From RGIG6353 sp045660745 (GTDB lineage: Bacteria; Bacillota; Clostridia; Oscillospirales; SIG627): DNA of 60,714 nt. A program made the translations under genes and the position numbers. Positions 27,999-36,257 of the stretch are shown piece after piece. The stretch is from assembly GCA_045660745.1 (NCBI GenBank), contig JAZREJ010000030.1:1-60714 (forward strand), given 5' to 3'. Below the pieces are notes generated by a model, which saw nothing but the letters and a program-made list of their open reading frames with translations, had not been told where the DNA came from and ran no database searches. Position 1 is the stretch's first letter. Each line of letters starts with the position of its first letter.

Positions 27999-28023
27999 AA
28001 TTCACCTCGCTTGTTCTTTATAT
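27977..28023. repeat. 47-base perfect palindrome of copy C
   Basis: Two 23-base arms around a single central A at 28000. The inner arm AAGCGAGGTGAA is common to copies A and B; the outer 11 bases are specific to C. It contains the stop codon of copy C. Confidence 0.9.
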
Positions 28024-28083
28024 TGGTTTGTTGATGAGAAGGCATTTAGCAAATGTTAAAGTTACATCATTTTCCTAAATGTT

Positions 28084-28686
28084 TTATTTCAATTTTGCTC
28101 GATACGATAAAAAATCCATTTTATATTGGTCATATTCTTTTTTAAGAGGTGTTAAACCATTTTTAATATTGCTAGCACAAATGTATCCTTTACACTCTAC
28201 TAACACCTCATAGTACTCGATGCACAAATCAAGATTCTCAAAACCTGCATCTAACTCATAAATGGTAGTTTTGCACTCTTCCAATTTTGTTTCTAACGCC
28301 TGCTGTTTCTTAGATTTTATGAATATCGTAGAAATAATGCTCTCTGCTCCTTGATGTGGATAATTTGTTAGTAAGGAACGAATTCTTTCGGGAGCATATA
28401 CATCAGGGAATTCCGTCTCTAATTGTTTGATAGTGGACACATCACATCGAGCTATTTGTGCGATTTTTGCGTGCATATCACTATTAGAGGTTGTAGATAA
28501 CTCTTTCATAGAAAAATCCACCATATCTAACAGCATATTCATTCTTTCTTCACACATATCTGCAGCTTCATTTAGCATTGTATACACAGGCGGCGTACTG
28601 TTTCCTTTGCCCGCGCTACATCCCGATAACAAAACCGCAAGCAATAATGTTGTTAAAACCAATAACTTTAAGATGTTATTTTTCAT
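28084..28686 (-). CDS. Lipoprotein of unknown function
   Basis: 200 residues from the ATG at 28686, which lies 9 bases after AAGGAG; earlier in-frame starts lack an RBS. Residues 1-22 are a lipoprotein signal with lipobox LLSGC, so it should be attached to the outer face of the membrane. The mature part is mainly helical and charged (CEERMNMLLDMVDFSMKELS, KKQQALETKLEECKTTIYEL) with several Cys. I do not recognise a family. It converges on copy C and starts about 80 bases from the spoVT promoter. Confidence 0.75.
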   Translation of the reverse strand: MKNNILKLLVLTTLLLAVLLSGCSAGKGNSTPPVYTMLNEAADMCEERMNMLLDMVDFSMKELSTTSNSDMHAKIAQIARCDVSTIKQLETEFPDVYAPERIRSLLTNYPHQGAESIISTIFIKSKKQQALETKLEECKTTIYELDAGFENLDLCIEYYEVLVECKGYICASNIKNGLTPLKKEYDQYKMDFLSYRAKLK

Positions 28687-28768
28687 TTTGGTCATCTCCT
28701 TCGCTGATTTATTTAAACTAATCATATCACACATTTTTACTTTTTTCAAGTATTATAATTATAAAAGA

Positions 28769-28797
28769 GTATAAATCCCCTTAAAATACAGATAATA
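28769..28797 (+). promoter_or_regulatory. Possible forespore-type promoter of spoVT
   Basis: GTATA (28769-28773), 17-base spacer, GATAATA (28791-28797), close to the forespore sigma F/G pattern; spoVT of Bacillus subtilis is sigma-G dependent. The same sequence precedes copy D. Confidence 0.45.
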
Positions 28798-28831
28798 ACA
28801 ACACACTTTGTAATTTAAGGAGAATTTATAT

Positions 28832-29368
28832 ATGAAAGCAACAGGTATTGTACGCCGTATAGACGATTTGGGACGTGTCGTTATCCCCAAGGAAATAAGA
28901 CGAGTCCTCCGCATAAGGGAGGGAGATCCGCTCGAGATATATACAGACCACGACGGAGAAGTAATTTTCAAAAAGTACTCACCCGTAGGGGAGCTTCACT
29001 CATTCGCCGCAAGCTACGCTGAGACACTCAACAAGAGCTGCGGACTCAGTGTTGTAATTTCCGACAGAGATGCAATCATCGCATCAGCGGGACTTCCGAA
29101 GCGCGAATTTCTTGAGTCAAAGCTCTCTGCCGATGCAGATTCACTCATCGAATCCCGAACGACCTACACTTACCGAGACGGTGAAAAGCCGCTCTTTATA
29201 AACTCCCAGACCTCTGCACACATTTCGGTGCTTGTACCCATTGTGCTTGACGGAGATATTATAGGTGCGGTTGCAACACTTTCCCCAAATACGAATGAGC
29301 CGAGTGAGACCGAAATAAAGCTTTTGCAAACGGCGGCGGGATTTTTATCAAAACAGCTTGAGGACTAA
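28832..29368 (+). CDS. spoVT: Stage V sporulation protein T
   Basis: 178 residues, full family length. The N-terminal AbrB swapped-hairpin DNA-binding domain covers 1-50 (GIVRRIDDLGRVVIPKEIRR), and the C-terminal GAF-like domain covers about 58-178 (LSVVISDRDAIIASAG, ISVLVPIVLDGDIIGAVAT). SpoVT tunes forespore gene expression and spore germination. RBS AAGGAGA precedes the ATG, with a possible sporulation promoter upstream. It is the only complete copy; four partial copies of its 5' end lie in the preceding 11 kb, so it or its leader is the likely source or target of that expansion. Confidence 0.93.
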   Translation: MKATGIVRRIDDLGRVVIPKEIRRVLRIREGDPLEIYTDHDGEVIFKKYSPVGELHSFAASYAETLNKSCGLSVVISDRDAIIASAGLPKREFLESKLSADADSLIESRTTYTYRDGEKPLFINSQTSAHISVLVPIVLDGDIIGAVATLSPNTNEPSETEIKLLQTAAGFLSKQLED

Positions 29369-29371
29369 AAA

Positions 29372-29402
29372 GAGAGAGGCGATGTGCCTCTCTCAATTTT
29401 TT
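29372..29402. terminator. Terminator after spoVT
   Basis: 9-bp perfect stem GAGAGAGGC, loop GATGT, complement, then T-rich. It also faces the 3' end of the DUF4965-type gene on the minus strand. Confidence 0.85.
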
Positions 29403-31282
29403 CAAAGCATAAGCTTCATGAATAGCCCACCCTGAACGGTACGATGACGGAATATCAAGCATTCCGAGGTATCACACCACAGCCAGTCAGACAGCGGAAC
29501 ACGTGAACGTGTGGTATTATAAGCCTTCCAGAGTGAGCCTGTAAGCAGGTCGAAATCCTCACGCTTTTCTGCAAGGCAAGCCGCCCAAACGAGCCAGTCG
29601 GACTTTGTATACTTCTCACGTGAGTCAAGCGGTATACCGTAGGGAAGCATTTCCTTCTTGTAGCGTTCGATCTCACCCTCGTAAAACTCTTTGGGGAAAA
29701 GATTTGTCTTCCATACCTTATCCCAAACGGTATTATACTTAAGAGAGAAGGTCTCAGGCTTATCGTAGGCAAGGCGGAAGCTACCGTCTGAATTCTTCGC
29801 ACGCTCAACGAGGGAGGCGGCATATCTGCGGGCAATTTCCATAAGTCGGGATGCTTCTTCATTTTCACCAAGCTTTTCAAGTATCCTTGAGAAGCCCGCA
29901 ATACCCATTATTGCCTTTATAGAAAGATTTACGTTATGAGCAAGGTGTCCCGCAAAGTCATCCGTGCAAAGCTGATGCTCGGGGTCCTCACCATACTTTA
30001 TAAGATACTCGCTCCAAGCTTTTATTGTATCAAGATATTCTTTTGCAAAATCGCAGTTTTCGTCTCTGTCGCAAATAGCGGCAAAGAGGATTATCATATT
30101 TCCGCATTCCTCGACGGGCATCTGATTCTTTATATTATTCGGATAATAGAACTGTCCGTTGATATGAGGATACTGACCAACGTCATGGGGTGCAAAGTCG
30201 AACTGCCAAGCATCGCTTGCGGCATACTTCATTATGGGACGGAGCATACCCTTCATAAGCTCGGTATTATAAAGAAGGAACAGTGGGGATGACGGATAGG
30301 TCACGTCAACGGTTGCACCGCATCCGTTTGAAAAGCACTCTTTTGAAATGAAGAGGTTTTTGCCGTCCTTATCCACAACCAGCTTATGACCTGCCATTAC
30401 CTGACGTACAGCAAGCTCAAGGAGATCAGCGTATTCTTCGGAGCCGCAGGATATGGCATCCTCTCTAAGCTTTTGTGAGAAGTCATTGCAACGTGCAAGC
30501 GTTACATCATAATCCGAAAGTGCCTCGGAAATTGCCTCTGTGATAGTTTTGCCGTCGTTCTTCCAATATGCCTTGAGTCTGTCACCGAAGTATACCATAC
30601 TCTCAATGTCATCATAGGCGAAGAAGAAAAGTGCATCATTTTCAAGCTCCTTTTCAACCCACACGCCATACAAGCCGTTCTGGGCGGAATTTCCGATGTG
30701 TGCTTCACCTTTTACTCCGAGGTATAAATAACCCCAGTCAATTCTCACGTCATCGCCCGAACGCCAGAGAACCTTCTGCTCGCCACTTCCCATTTTGATA
30801 CAGGATGCGCCCTCAAGCTTACATTCCTCACTCCAGGCTCTGTCCTCGCCACGTTTGTTAAGAACAAATTCCTCAGAGCAGAAAAGTCTAACCGAAACCT
30901 TGTGTTCTTTTGAATCGAGTGCCTCGTAGCTTATGTGACAGTAGGAAACGGGACGCGAGGAAAGATAAAGGTCTGTCGGAAGCACTGGAGAGGTAAACTT
31001 CACCCTCAGGCGAATGCTTCCCGCTTTGTAAGTAAAAGCAGTTGAAAAAGCGTCGATATCACTCTTCTCAAGCGTTGCAATCGGGTAGGGATCGCCCTGA
31101 AGGAAAACGTAATCGACCTTTCCGAGAAAACGGTATACTTCACCGTCAACGCTCACGGTTCCTATCATGGTATTGGGGGAACCTGTCCAGTGCATAACAT
31201 TTGCCAAGGGAGAGGTATCACACCATACGGAAAAGTAAGGATCGTGAGTTATAAGCGGGGTTGCAGGTGGACGTAATTTCAT
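29402..31282 (-). CDS. DUF4965/DUF1793 glutaminase-like protein
   Basis: 626 residues with the fixed N-terminal pattern of the family, PPATPLITHDPYFSVWCDTS, and HWTGSPNTMIG. A beta-sandwich (DUF5127-like) domain covers about 1-260, and an (alpha/alpha)6-barrel domain covers about 280-620 (FSNGCGATVDVTYPSSPLFL, APHDVGQYPHINGQ, DDFAGHLAHNVNLSIKAI). Fungal members are called glutaminase A, but the fold resembles glycoside hydrolases and the bacterial substrate is unknown. No signal peptide is seen. RBS AAGGAGG. It is divergent from an AraC gene whose promoter overlaps this gene's ribosome binding site. Confidence 0.85.
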   Translation of the reverse strand: MKLRPPATPLITHDPYFSVWCDTSPLANVMHWTGSPNTMIGTVSVDGEVYRFLGKVDYVFLQGDPYPIATLEKSDIDAFSTAFTYKAGSIRLRVKFTSPVLPTDLYLSSRPVSYCHISYEALDSKEHKVSVRLFCSEEFVLNKRGEDRAWSEECKLEGASCIKMGSGEQKVLWRSGDDVRIDWGYLYLGVKGEAHIGNSAQNGLYGVWVEKELENDALFFFAYDDIESMVYFGDRLKAYWKNDGKTITEAISEALSDYDVTLARCNDFSQKLREDAISCGSEEYADLLELAVRQVMAGHKLVVDKDGKNLFISKECFSNGCGATVDVTYPSSPLFLLYNTELMKGMLRPIMKYAASDAWQFDFAPHDVGQYPHINGQFYYPNNIKNQMPVEECGNMIILFAAICDRDENCDFAKEYLDTIKAWSEYLIKYGEDPEHQLCTDDFAGHLAHNVNLSIKAIMGIAGFSRILEKLGENEEASRLMEIARRYAASLVERAKNSDGSFRLAYDKPETFSLKYNTVWDKVWKTNLFPKEFYEGEIERYKKEMLPYGIPLDSREKYTKSDWLVWAACLAEKREDFDLLTGSLWKAYNTTRSRVPLSDWLWCDTSECLIFRHRTVQGGLFMKLML

Positions 31283-31298
31283 TTTTTTGAAAACCTCC

Positions 31299-31327
31299 TT
31301 GAAATTTATCTCTATTTGTATTATAAT
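31299..31327 (+). promoter_or_regulatory. Promoter of the AraC gene
   Basis: TTGAAA (31299-31304), 17-base spacer, TATAAT (31322-31327). The -35 box abuts the AAGGAGG ribosome binding site of the divergent DUF4965-type gene. Confidence 0.65.
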
Positions 31328-31381
31328 TGATATAAGAGGATTTTTTGTGCGAATTATAATTGGAAATGTGAGGAAAACAAT

Positions 31382-32176
31382 TTGTATGAAGATATGAGGG
31401 CATTTTTTCGCCCTGCTAACAACGCTTTTTACGCTTCTCTGATAGGTACATCCTACTGCGATTCAAGCTATTATATCGAACGGCGCAATTCGGCAAATGC
31501 GGTTATCGAATACGTGCTTGACGGAGAAGGCTGGATAGAGCATGAAAATAAAACATATCACGTAGAGCGTGATATGATATATTTTTTGCCCGCACATACA
31601 GACCAGAAATACTATGCGGATTCATCCTCTCCCTACGTCAAAATATTCATGAACGTTGAGGGAGAATTTGTAGATACACTTGTTGACGCATATGGGCTTG
31701 AATGTAAATACACCTTCAACGGCATAGGACTCAAATCCCCGTTTGAGCGCATTCAGGTGCTTACCCATTCAGGACGCCCGAGTGACGAGATACAGTCCTC
31801 CCTACAAGGGCTTTTCGTTGAGATACTTTCAGGGCTTTCAAGATCCTATTCAGAATCTCAATACAGTGACGAGGTGCTGATGCTCAAGCGCTATATTGAT
31901 GACAATACTGACAGGATAGTTTCGGCAGACGAGCTTTCCACCGTCATTTTCCGTTCAAAGGACTACTGTCAAAAGCTTTTCGTCAAGGAGTTCAGCATGA
32001 CCCCCTACGAATACCAGTTAAACAACAAGATAAGCATCGCTAAAACATATCTTTCCAACACAGCGATGTCGATAGGTCAGATATCCGAAGCACTCGGTTA
32101 TTCTGACCAACACCATTTTTCAAATATGTTCAAATCGAAATGCGGTGTGTCACCCGCTGCATGGAGGAAGAAATAA
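31382..32176 (+). CDS. AraC-family transcriptional regulator
   Basis: 264 residues using a TTG start at 31382, placed 8 bases after GAGG; the first ATG (31394) is 20 bases from it. The N-terminal cupin domain (about 15-110; EYVLDGEGWIEHENKTYHV) senses a small molecule, probably a sugar. The two-HTH domain (about 165-264) includes CQKLFVKEFSMTPYEYQLNN and ISEALGYSDQHHFSNMFKSK. The gene lies between the DUF4965-type gene and an SGNH esterase gene 45 bases downstream, so it probably controls these carbohydrate genes. Confidence 0.9.
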   Translation: MYEDMRAFFRPANNAFYASLIGTSYCDSSYYIERRNSANAVIEYVLDGEGWIEHENKTYHVERDMIYFLPAHTDQKYYADSSSPYVKIFMNVEGEFVDTLVDAYGLECKYTFNGIGLKSPFERIQVLTHSGRPSDEIQSSLQGLFVEILSGLSRSYSESQYSDEVLMLKRYIDDNTDRIVSADELSTVIFRSKDYCQKLFVKEFSMTPYEYQLNNKISIAKTYLSNTAMSIGQISEALGYSDQHHFSNMFKSKCGVSPAAWRKK

Positions 32177-32221
32177 ATTAACACTTCCCATTTTCAAAAA
32201 TATAACAAAGGAGATTCTCGT

Positions 32222-33196
32222 ATGAAACTAAGTGATAAAACAATTACTTCTCTTGTAAAAGGTGCGCTTGATATACAGCATATCCACGGTATGCTTGGCT
32301 TTTGCAGATACCCCCGAGACATCATCAAGCGCTTGGGGGCAAGATGGGAGAATTTTGGAATCAGAGCCTCGGCGTCTGCGGGAATTCGCCTTGATTTCAT
32401 ATCGGACACAAACTTCCTGAAGCTCGGATATCTTCTCCGCCCCGGCTCATCGCAGGAGCTCGGCGCTTTTGACATATTGGTGGACGGAAAGCTTTGGGCA
32501 TCCGAGGGTGAAAACGTAGTCGACGGCACACCGAGAGTGATAGAAACAAGCTTTAACGAAGGTAAAAAGCACATAACCGTATATTTCCCAAATCTTTCGG
32601 AGACCTTTATCACGTCGCTTGAAATATCCGACAACGCAAGCGTTGAGCCTGCCCCCGAAAAGCCTCTTGCACTCTTTTTCGGAGACTCTATAACTCAGGG
32701 ATACACAGCATATCTCCCCTCCCTTTGCTACGTTACAAGATTTGCCGAGAAGATGGGGCTTGACTTTTACAACTTCGGTATAGGCGGTGACGTATACAAC
32801 TCGACGGTAACAGACGTACAAACACCGCGCCGTCCGGATTATGTTTTCACTGCCTACGGCACAAATGACTGGTCAGGTGGAGTGAGCGTCGGTGCACTTA
32901 AAAAGAATATGAGAGATTACTACTCAACTCTTCTTGAAAAGTACCCTTCCTCACGAATCATTGCCATACTTCCGATATGGCGTGACGACTGCAGTAAAGT
33001 CACGGAAACAGGATCGTTTGACGAGCTTTTTGCAATTATGAAAAGTATTCTTTCCGAATTTCCCAAGGTTGAAATTATTGACGGGCGCGAGCTTGTGCCG
33101 CATGTGATACCGCTTTATGCAGACCTGCGTCTGCATCCGAATGACCTCGGATTTGAGTTTTATGCCCAAGCTCTTTTTGACAAAATGTCAAAATAA
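32222..33196 (+). CDS. SGNH/GDSL hydrolase with N-terminal beta domain
   Basis: 324 residues. Residues 1-145 form a jelly-roll-like domain, and 150-324 the SGNH hydrolase: block I FFGDSITQG (about 152), block II FGIGGDVYNS, block III AYGTNDW (about 212) and block V LRLHPND (about 301). Ser, Gly, Asn and His of the catalytic set are present. The two-domain layout resembles CE2-type carbohydrate acetyl esterases, so removal of acetyl groups from sugars is likely (inference). No signal peptide. RBS AAAGGAG. Confidence 0.88.
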   Translation: MKLSDKTITSLVKGALDIQHIHGMLGFCRYPRDIIKRLGARWENFGIRASASAGIRLDFISDTNFLKLGYLLRPGSSQELGAFDILVDGKLWASEGENVVDGTPRVIETSFNEGKKHITVYFPNLSETFITSLEISDNASVEPAPEKPLALFFGDSITQGYTAYLPSLCYVTRFAEKMGLDFYNFGIGGDVYNSTVTDVQTPRRPDYVFTAYGTNDWSGGVSVGALKKNMRDYYSTLLEKYPSSRIIAILPIWRDDCSKVTETGSFDELFAIMKSILSEFPKVEIIDGRELVPHVIPLYADLRLHPNDLGFEFYAQALFDKMSK

Positions 33197-33279
33197 TTAA
33201 AGTTTAGGATAAAATTAGTCTATAAAAAAGGCTTGAAATGTGATAAAATTTTAAAAAAAGATATAAAGGAGACGAAATT

Positions 33280-34251
33280 ATGAAACTTGGTGTATTTTCC
33301 CCCGTTCTTGCATCTCTTTCGTTCCAGGAAATGATCGAATATCTTGCTTCTCTCGGAGTTGAGCAGGTTGAAATGGGTGCAGGCGGATGCCCCGGTAAAG
33401 CTCACTTTGACCCCGAGGTGCTTCTCGCAGACGATAGCAAAATCGAAGAGATCAAACAGATACTAAATGATAACAACATGGAGATATCCGCTATATCCTG
33501 TCATGGCAACCCCGTTCACCCCGACAAGGAGGTCGCAGCAACCTATCATAACGATTTCAACAACGCAGTTCTTCTTGCGGAAAAGCTCGGAGTTGAAACC
33601 ATCGTTGGCTTCTCGGGATGCCCCGGTGACAGCGAAAACGCAAAGTACTCAAACTGGGTAACCTGTCCCTGGCCCAGCGAATTCGGTGAAATTCTCAAAT
33701 GGCAGTGGGAAGAGGTGCTCATTCCTTACTGGAAGAAGGAAGCAGAGTTCTGCCGTGCTCACGGTATCAAAAAGATTGCATTTGAAATGCATCCCGGCTT
33801 CTGCGTATACAATCCCGAAACCGTTCTCAGACTCAGAGAGGCTGTAGGCGATATCATAGGTGCAAACGTTGACCCGAGCCACCTTATCTGGCAAGCTATG
33901 GACCCCATTGCGGTTATCAAAAAGCTTGGCGAAGCAGGTGCTATTTACCACTTCCACGCTAAGGATACAAAGATTGACAAGTACAATTGTGCGGTAAACG
34001 GTGTACTCGACAACAAGGGCTACGGCGATATTGCAAACCGTTCTTGGGTATTCCGTACAGTTGGTTACGGTCACGGCAAGGAGGTTTGGAACGATATCAT
34101 CTCCACTCTCCGTACTGTCGGATATGACGGTACTGTCAGCATTGAGCACGAGGACGGTCTCATGAGTCCCAAGGAGGGTCTTGAAAAGGCGGTTTCTTTC
34201 CTGAAGGAAGTTATCATCAAGGAAACTCCCGGTGCTATGTGGTGGGCATAA
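33280..34251 (+). CDS. Sugar phosphate isomerase/epimerase (xylose isomerase-like TIM barrel)
   Basis: 323 residues with the AP-endonuclease-2/xylose-isomerase-like barrel: MKLGVFSPVLASLSFQEM, ISAISCHGNPVHP, IAFEMHPGFCVYNPET (metal Glu), GANVDPSHLIWQ (metal Asp/His), YHFHAKDTK and GTVSIEHED (metal Glu). Such enzymes isomerise or epimerise keto-sugars, or belong to inositol-type pathways; the substrate cannot be read from the sequence. RBS AAAGGAGA. It ends before a terminator it shares with the LacI gene. Confidence 0.88.
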   Translation: MKLGVFSPVLASLSFQEMIEYLASLGVEQVEMGAGGCPGKAHFDPEVLLADDSKIEEIKQILNDNNMEISAISCHGNPVHPDKEVAATYHNDFNNAVLLAEKLGVETIVGFSGCPGDSENAKYSNWVTCPWPSEFGEILKWQWEEVLIPYWKKEAEFCRAHGIKKIAFEMHPGFCVYNPETVLRLREAVGDIIGANVDPSHLIWQAMDPIAVIKKLGEAGAIYHFHAKDTKIDKYNCAVNGVLDNKGYGDIANRSWVFRTVGYGHGKEVWNDIISTLRTVGYDGTVSIEHEDGLMSPKEGLEKAVSFLKEVIIKETPGAMWWA

Positions 34252-34265
34252 ATCTCAAATAAAAC

Positions 34266-34302
34266 AATACGCCATCGGGTATTCCCGATGGCGTATTTTT
34301 TA
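34266..34302. terminator. Bidirectional terminator
   Basis: 14-bp perfect stem (34266-34279 with 34284-34297), 4-base loop TATT, then T5. It lies between the convergent epimerase and lacI-family genes. Confidence 0.9.
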
Positions 34303-35262
34303 AAATTCGTATATTTTAACAGGACAAAGCTTTTGAAAACGTTCAGTGTTACCGTCCATCTTCTCAAAGAGTACATCCAGTGCTGTGTCTGACCAGCCGT
34401 TTCCGCTCATACCGACACTCACATAGGAAAACGGAATATGCAAATGGGAGTTAATTGCATCAAAGCCAATAACAGGAACACCTTTTTTTACCATTGACAT
34501 GAGTTCAAATGCGATAAAGTCTGAAAATGCAACGATACTGTCATATTGGATTCCGCTTTCAGAAAGTCTTTTAAACGCTTCCTTTATGCCATCTCTCTTT
34601 GAGCTTGTTTCAAAAAATCTGGAATTGTCAATTGTGATATTCTCACTCTCAAAAGCACTGCTCAGTCCGTCAAAACGCAGACCGCTGGGCTCGATGTACT
34701 TATAGGTACCTATATAAACAGGACTTGTAAAGCCCTTATCAATAAGCCATTTTCCCGCAAGTCTCCCCCCCTCGAAATCATCGGCTGTAACGTAGTCGGA
34801 GTTACCACCAGCAAAATATCTTCCGATGAGTACGTAGGGAATCTCGATTTTCTGCAAAAATTTTATATTGTCCCGCGATTGCTGAGATGGGCAGAGGAGT
34901 ATTCCATCAACGCTTCTTGATGCCGCTGTGACAATAGCATTGTACTCAGAATCCTCATCCTCATTGGTGTTCAGGATAAGTGCTGTATAGTTACGAAGTC
35001 TTAGTCCGTCCTCAAGAAGCTTCACCTGATTTGCGATATGTGGGTTTGAAACGTCAGGAACGATTATTGCAATGGTATTGCTTTTACCCGAGCGAAGTGA
35101 AACCGCGGAGTTGTTTGGAATGTACCCCATTTCCTTTGCCGCCTTCAAAACCTTTTCACGCGTAGGAAGAGAAATATCGTCTATTCCGTTGAGTACATGG
35201 GAGACAGTTCCTACAGTTACCCCGAGGCTTTGTGCTATATCCTTGAGTGTTACTTTATTCAT
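34300..35262 (-). CDS. LacI-family repressor
   Basis: 320 residues. The DNA-binding head (1-50) has TLKDIAQSLGVTVGTVSHVL and the hinge helix NNSAVSLRSGKS; the periplasmic-binding-like effector domain runs from TIAIIVPDVSNPHI to the end (DGILLCPSQQSRD, DYVTADDFEGGRLAG). It probably represses the divergent phosphoesterase, beta-galactosidase and PHP operon through the 22-bp palindrome at 35350-35371. The effector is unknown. Confidence 0.93.
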   Translation of the reverse strand: MNKVTLKDIAQSLGVTVGTVSHVLNGIDDISLPTREKVLKAAKEMGYIPNNSAVSLRSGKSNTIAIIVPDVSNPHIANQVKLLEDGLRLRNYTALILNTNEDEDSEYNAIVTAASRSVDGILLCPSQQSRDNIKFLQKIEIPYVLIGRYFAGGNSDYVTADDFEGGRLAGKWLIDKGFTSPVYIGTYKYIEPSGLRFDGLSSAFESENITIDNSRFFETSSKRDGIKEAFKRLSESGIQYDSIVAFSDFIAFELMSMVKKGVPVIGFDAINSHLHIPFSYVSVGMSGNGWSDTALDVLFEKMDGNTERFQKLCPVKIYEF

Positions 35263-35292
35263 AAAACATCCTTAAATATTATTCATCTATAT

Positions 35293-35320
35293 ATTTTATA
35301 TATTTTTATCTTTTTGTCAA
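35293..35320 (-). promoter_or_regulatory. Promoter of the lacI-family gene
   Basis: TTGACA on the minus strand (35315-35320), 16-base spacer, TAAAAT (35293-35298). Its -35 box is 8 bases from the -35 box of the divergent operon. Confidence 0.65.
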
Positions 35321-35328
35321 GTTTTCTC

Positions 35329-35357
35329 TTGACATATTCAAGAAATTGTATTACTAT
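35329..35357 (+). promoter_or_regulatory. Promoter of the phosphoesterase/beta-galactosidase operon
   Basis: TTGACA (35329-35334), 17-base spacer, TACTAT (35352-35357). The -10 box lies inside the palindromic operator. Confidence 0.75.
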
Positions 35358-35371
35358 ATCGATATAGTAAT
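35350..35371. promoter_or_regulatory. Palindromic operator, LacI-type
   Basis: 22-base perfect palindrome with arm ATTACTATATC and a central CG, the usual centre of LacI-family operators. It covers the -10 box and start site of the operon, so binding would block transcription. Confidence 0.75.
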
Positions 35372-35390
35372 TTCATCTCAGGAGGTAATT

Positions 35391-36257
35391 ATGCAAAGAC
35401 AGGTTATATTCGGAGTATGTGCAGACGTTCATCACAACACCTGCGGTGTTGACGAGCGTTGGAGAATTGAAAAATTCGTAATTGAGGCATCAGAAAGAGG
35501 CGCCGATTTTATAATTCAGCTCGGAGACTTTATCCGCCCCGACGAATCAGGCAAACAGATGCTTGAGGTATGGAACAAATTCGACGGTCCGAGATATCAC
35601 GTTCTCGGAAATCATGACTGTGAAAACTCCACAAAGCGTGAAATGATGGATTTTCAAGGTCAAATAGATAAATACTATAGCTTTGACAGTGGAGAATATC
35701 ACTTTATCGTGCTTGACACCAACAATTTCAAGTACGGCAAAGAATACGTTGACTACGAAAACAGTAACTACCACTATGATTTTTCAAACTGCTACATCGA
35801 CCCGATACAACTCGACTGGTTAAAAAATGATATAGACTCAACCGATAAGCGTTGCGTTATCTTTACTCACGCTACTCTTGAAGTCGGAGACTGGGTAGTA
35901 TATAATATACATCAGTTCACAAACGTTATAAAGAGCGCTAACGAAAAGGCAGGATATAACAAGGTTACACTGTGCATCTCCGGACACGACCATGCGGACG
36001 AATACCTTTTAAAAGGCGGAATCCATTATATGATTATAAACTCCATGAGCCACAAATACACAGGTAAGCTTATCCCCTACAAGGACCCTCTTTACGCTTT
36101 CATTGAGTTTTACGATAACGGACTTGTAAGAGTTATCGGAAAACAGAGTGAGTATATGGCAGAAAGTCCCCTTGTTCATCATTGGGAATTTTATGCCTCC
36201 CCACAAATTCAGTACAGGGAGTTTTGGATGAATGGAATGCATGAATTCAAAAATTAA
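35391..36257 (+). CDS. Calcineurin-like metallophosphoesterase
   Basis: About 288 residues from the ATG at 35391, which has AGGAGG 6 bases upstream. All metal-site motifs are intact: ADVHH (near 10), IIQLGDF, VLGNHDC, IFTHATLE and SGHDHAD. It hydrolyses phosphate esters or diesters in the cytoplasm; the substrate is unknown. First gene of a LacI-controlled operon with beta-galactosidase and a PHP-domain protein; its 3' end overlaps the next gene by 26 bases. Confidence 0.9.
   Translation: MQRQVIFGVCADVHHNTCGVDERWRIEKFVIEASERGADFIIQLGDFIRPDESGKQMLEVWNKFDGPRYHVLGNHDCENSTKREMMDFQGQIDKYYSFDSGEYHFIVLDTNNFKYGKEYVDYENSNYHYDFSNCYIDPIQLDWLKNDIDSTDKRCVIFTHATLEVGDWVVYNIHQFTNVIKSANEKAGYNKVTLCISGHDHADEYLLKGGIHYMIINSMSHKYTGKLIPYKDPLYAFIEFYDNGLVRVIGKQSEYMAESPLVHHWEFYASPQIQYREFWMNGMHEFKN

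Noticed and set aside
17902..28023. CRISPR array suggested by repeated short sequences
   Set aside because: Repeats are gene fragments of about 100-170 bases spaced by kilobases, without regular spacers.
17902..28023. Integron attC-like sites at the palindromes
   Set aside because: The palindromes are perfect and code for stop codons; no conserved RYYYAAC cores and no integrase are visible.
31386..31394. ATG starts for the AraC gene at 31386 or 31394
   Set aside because: The first is out of frame and the second is 20 bases from the GAGG site; the TTG at 31382 has correct spacing.
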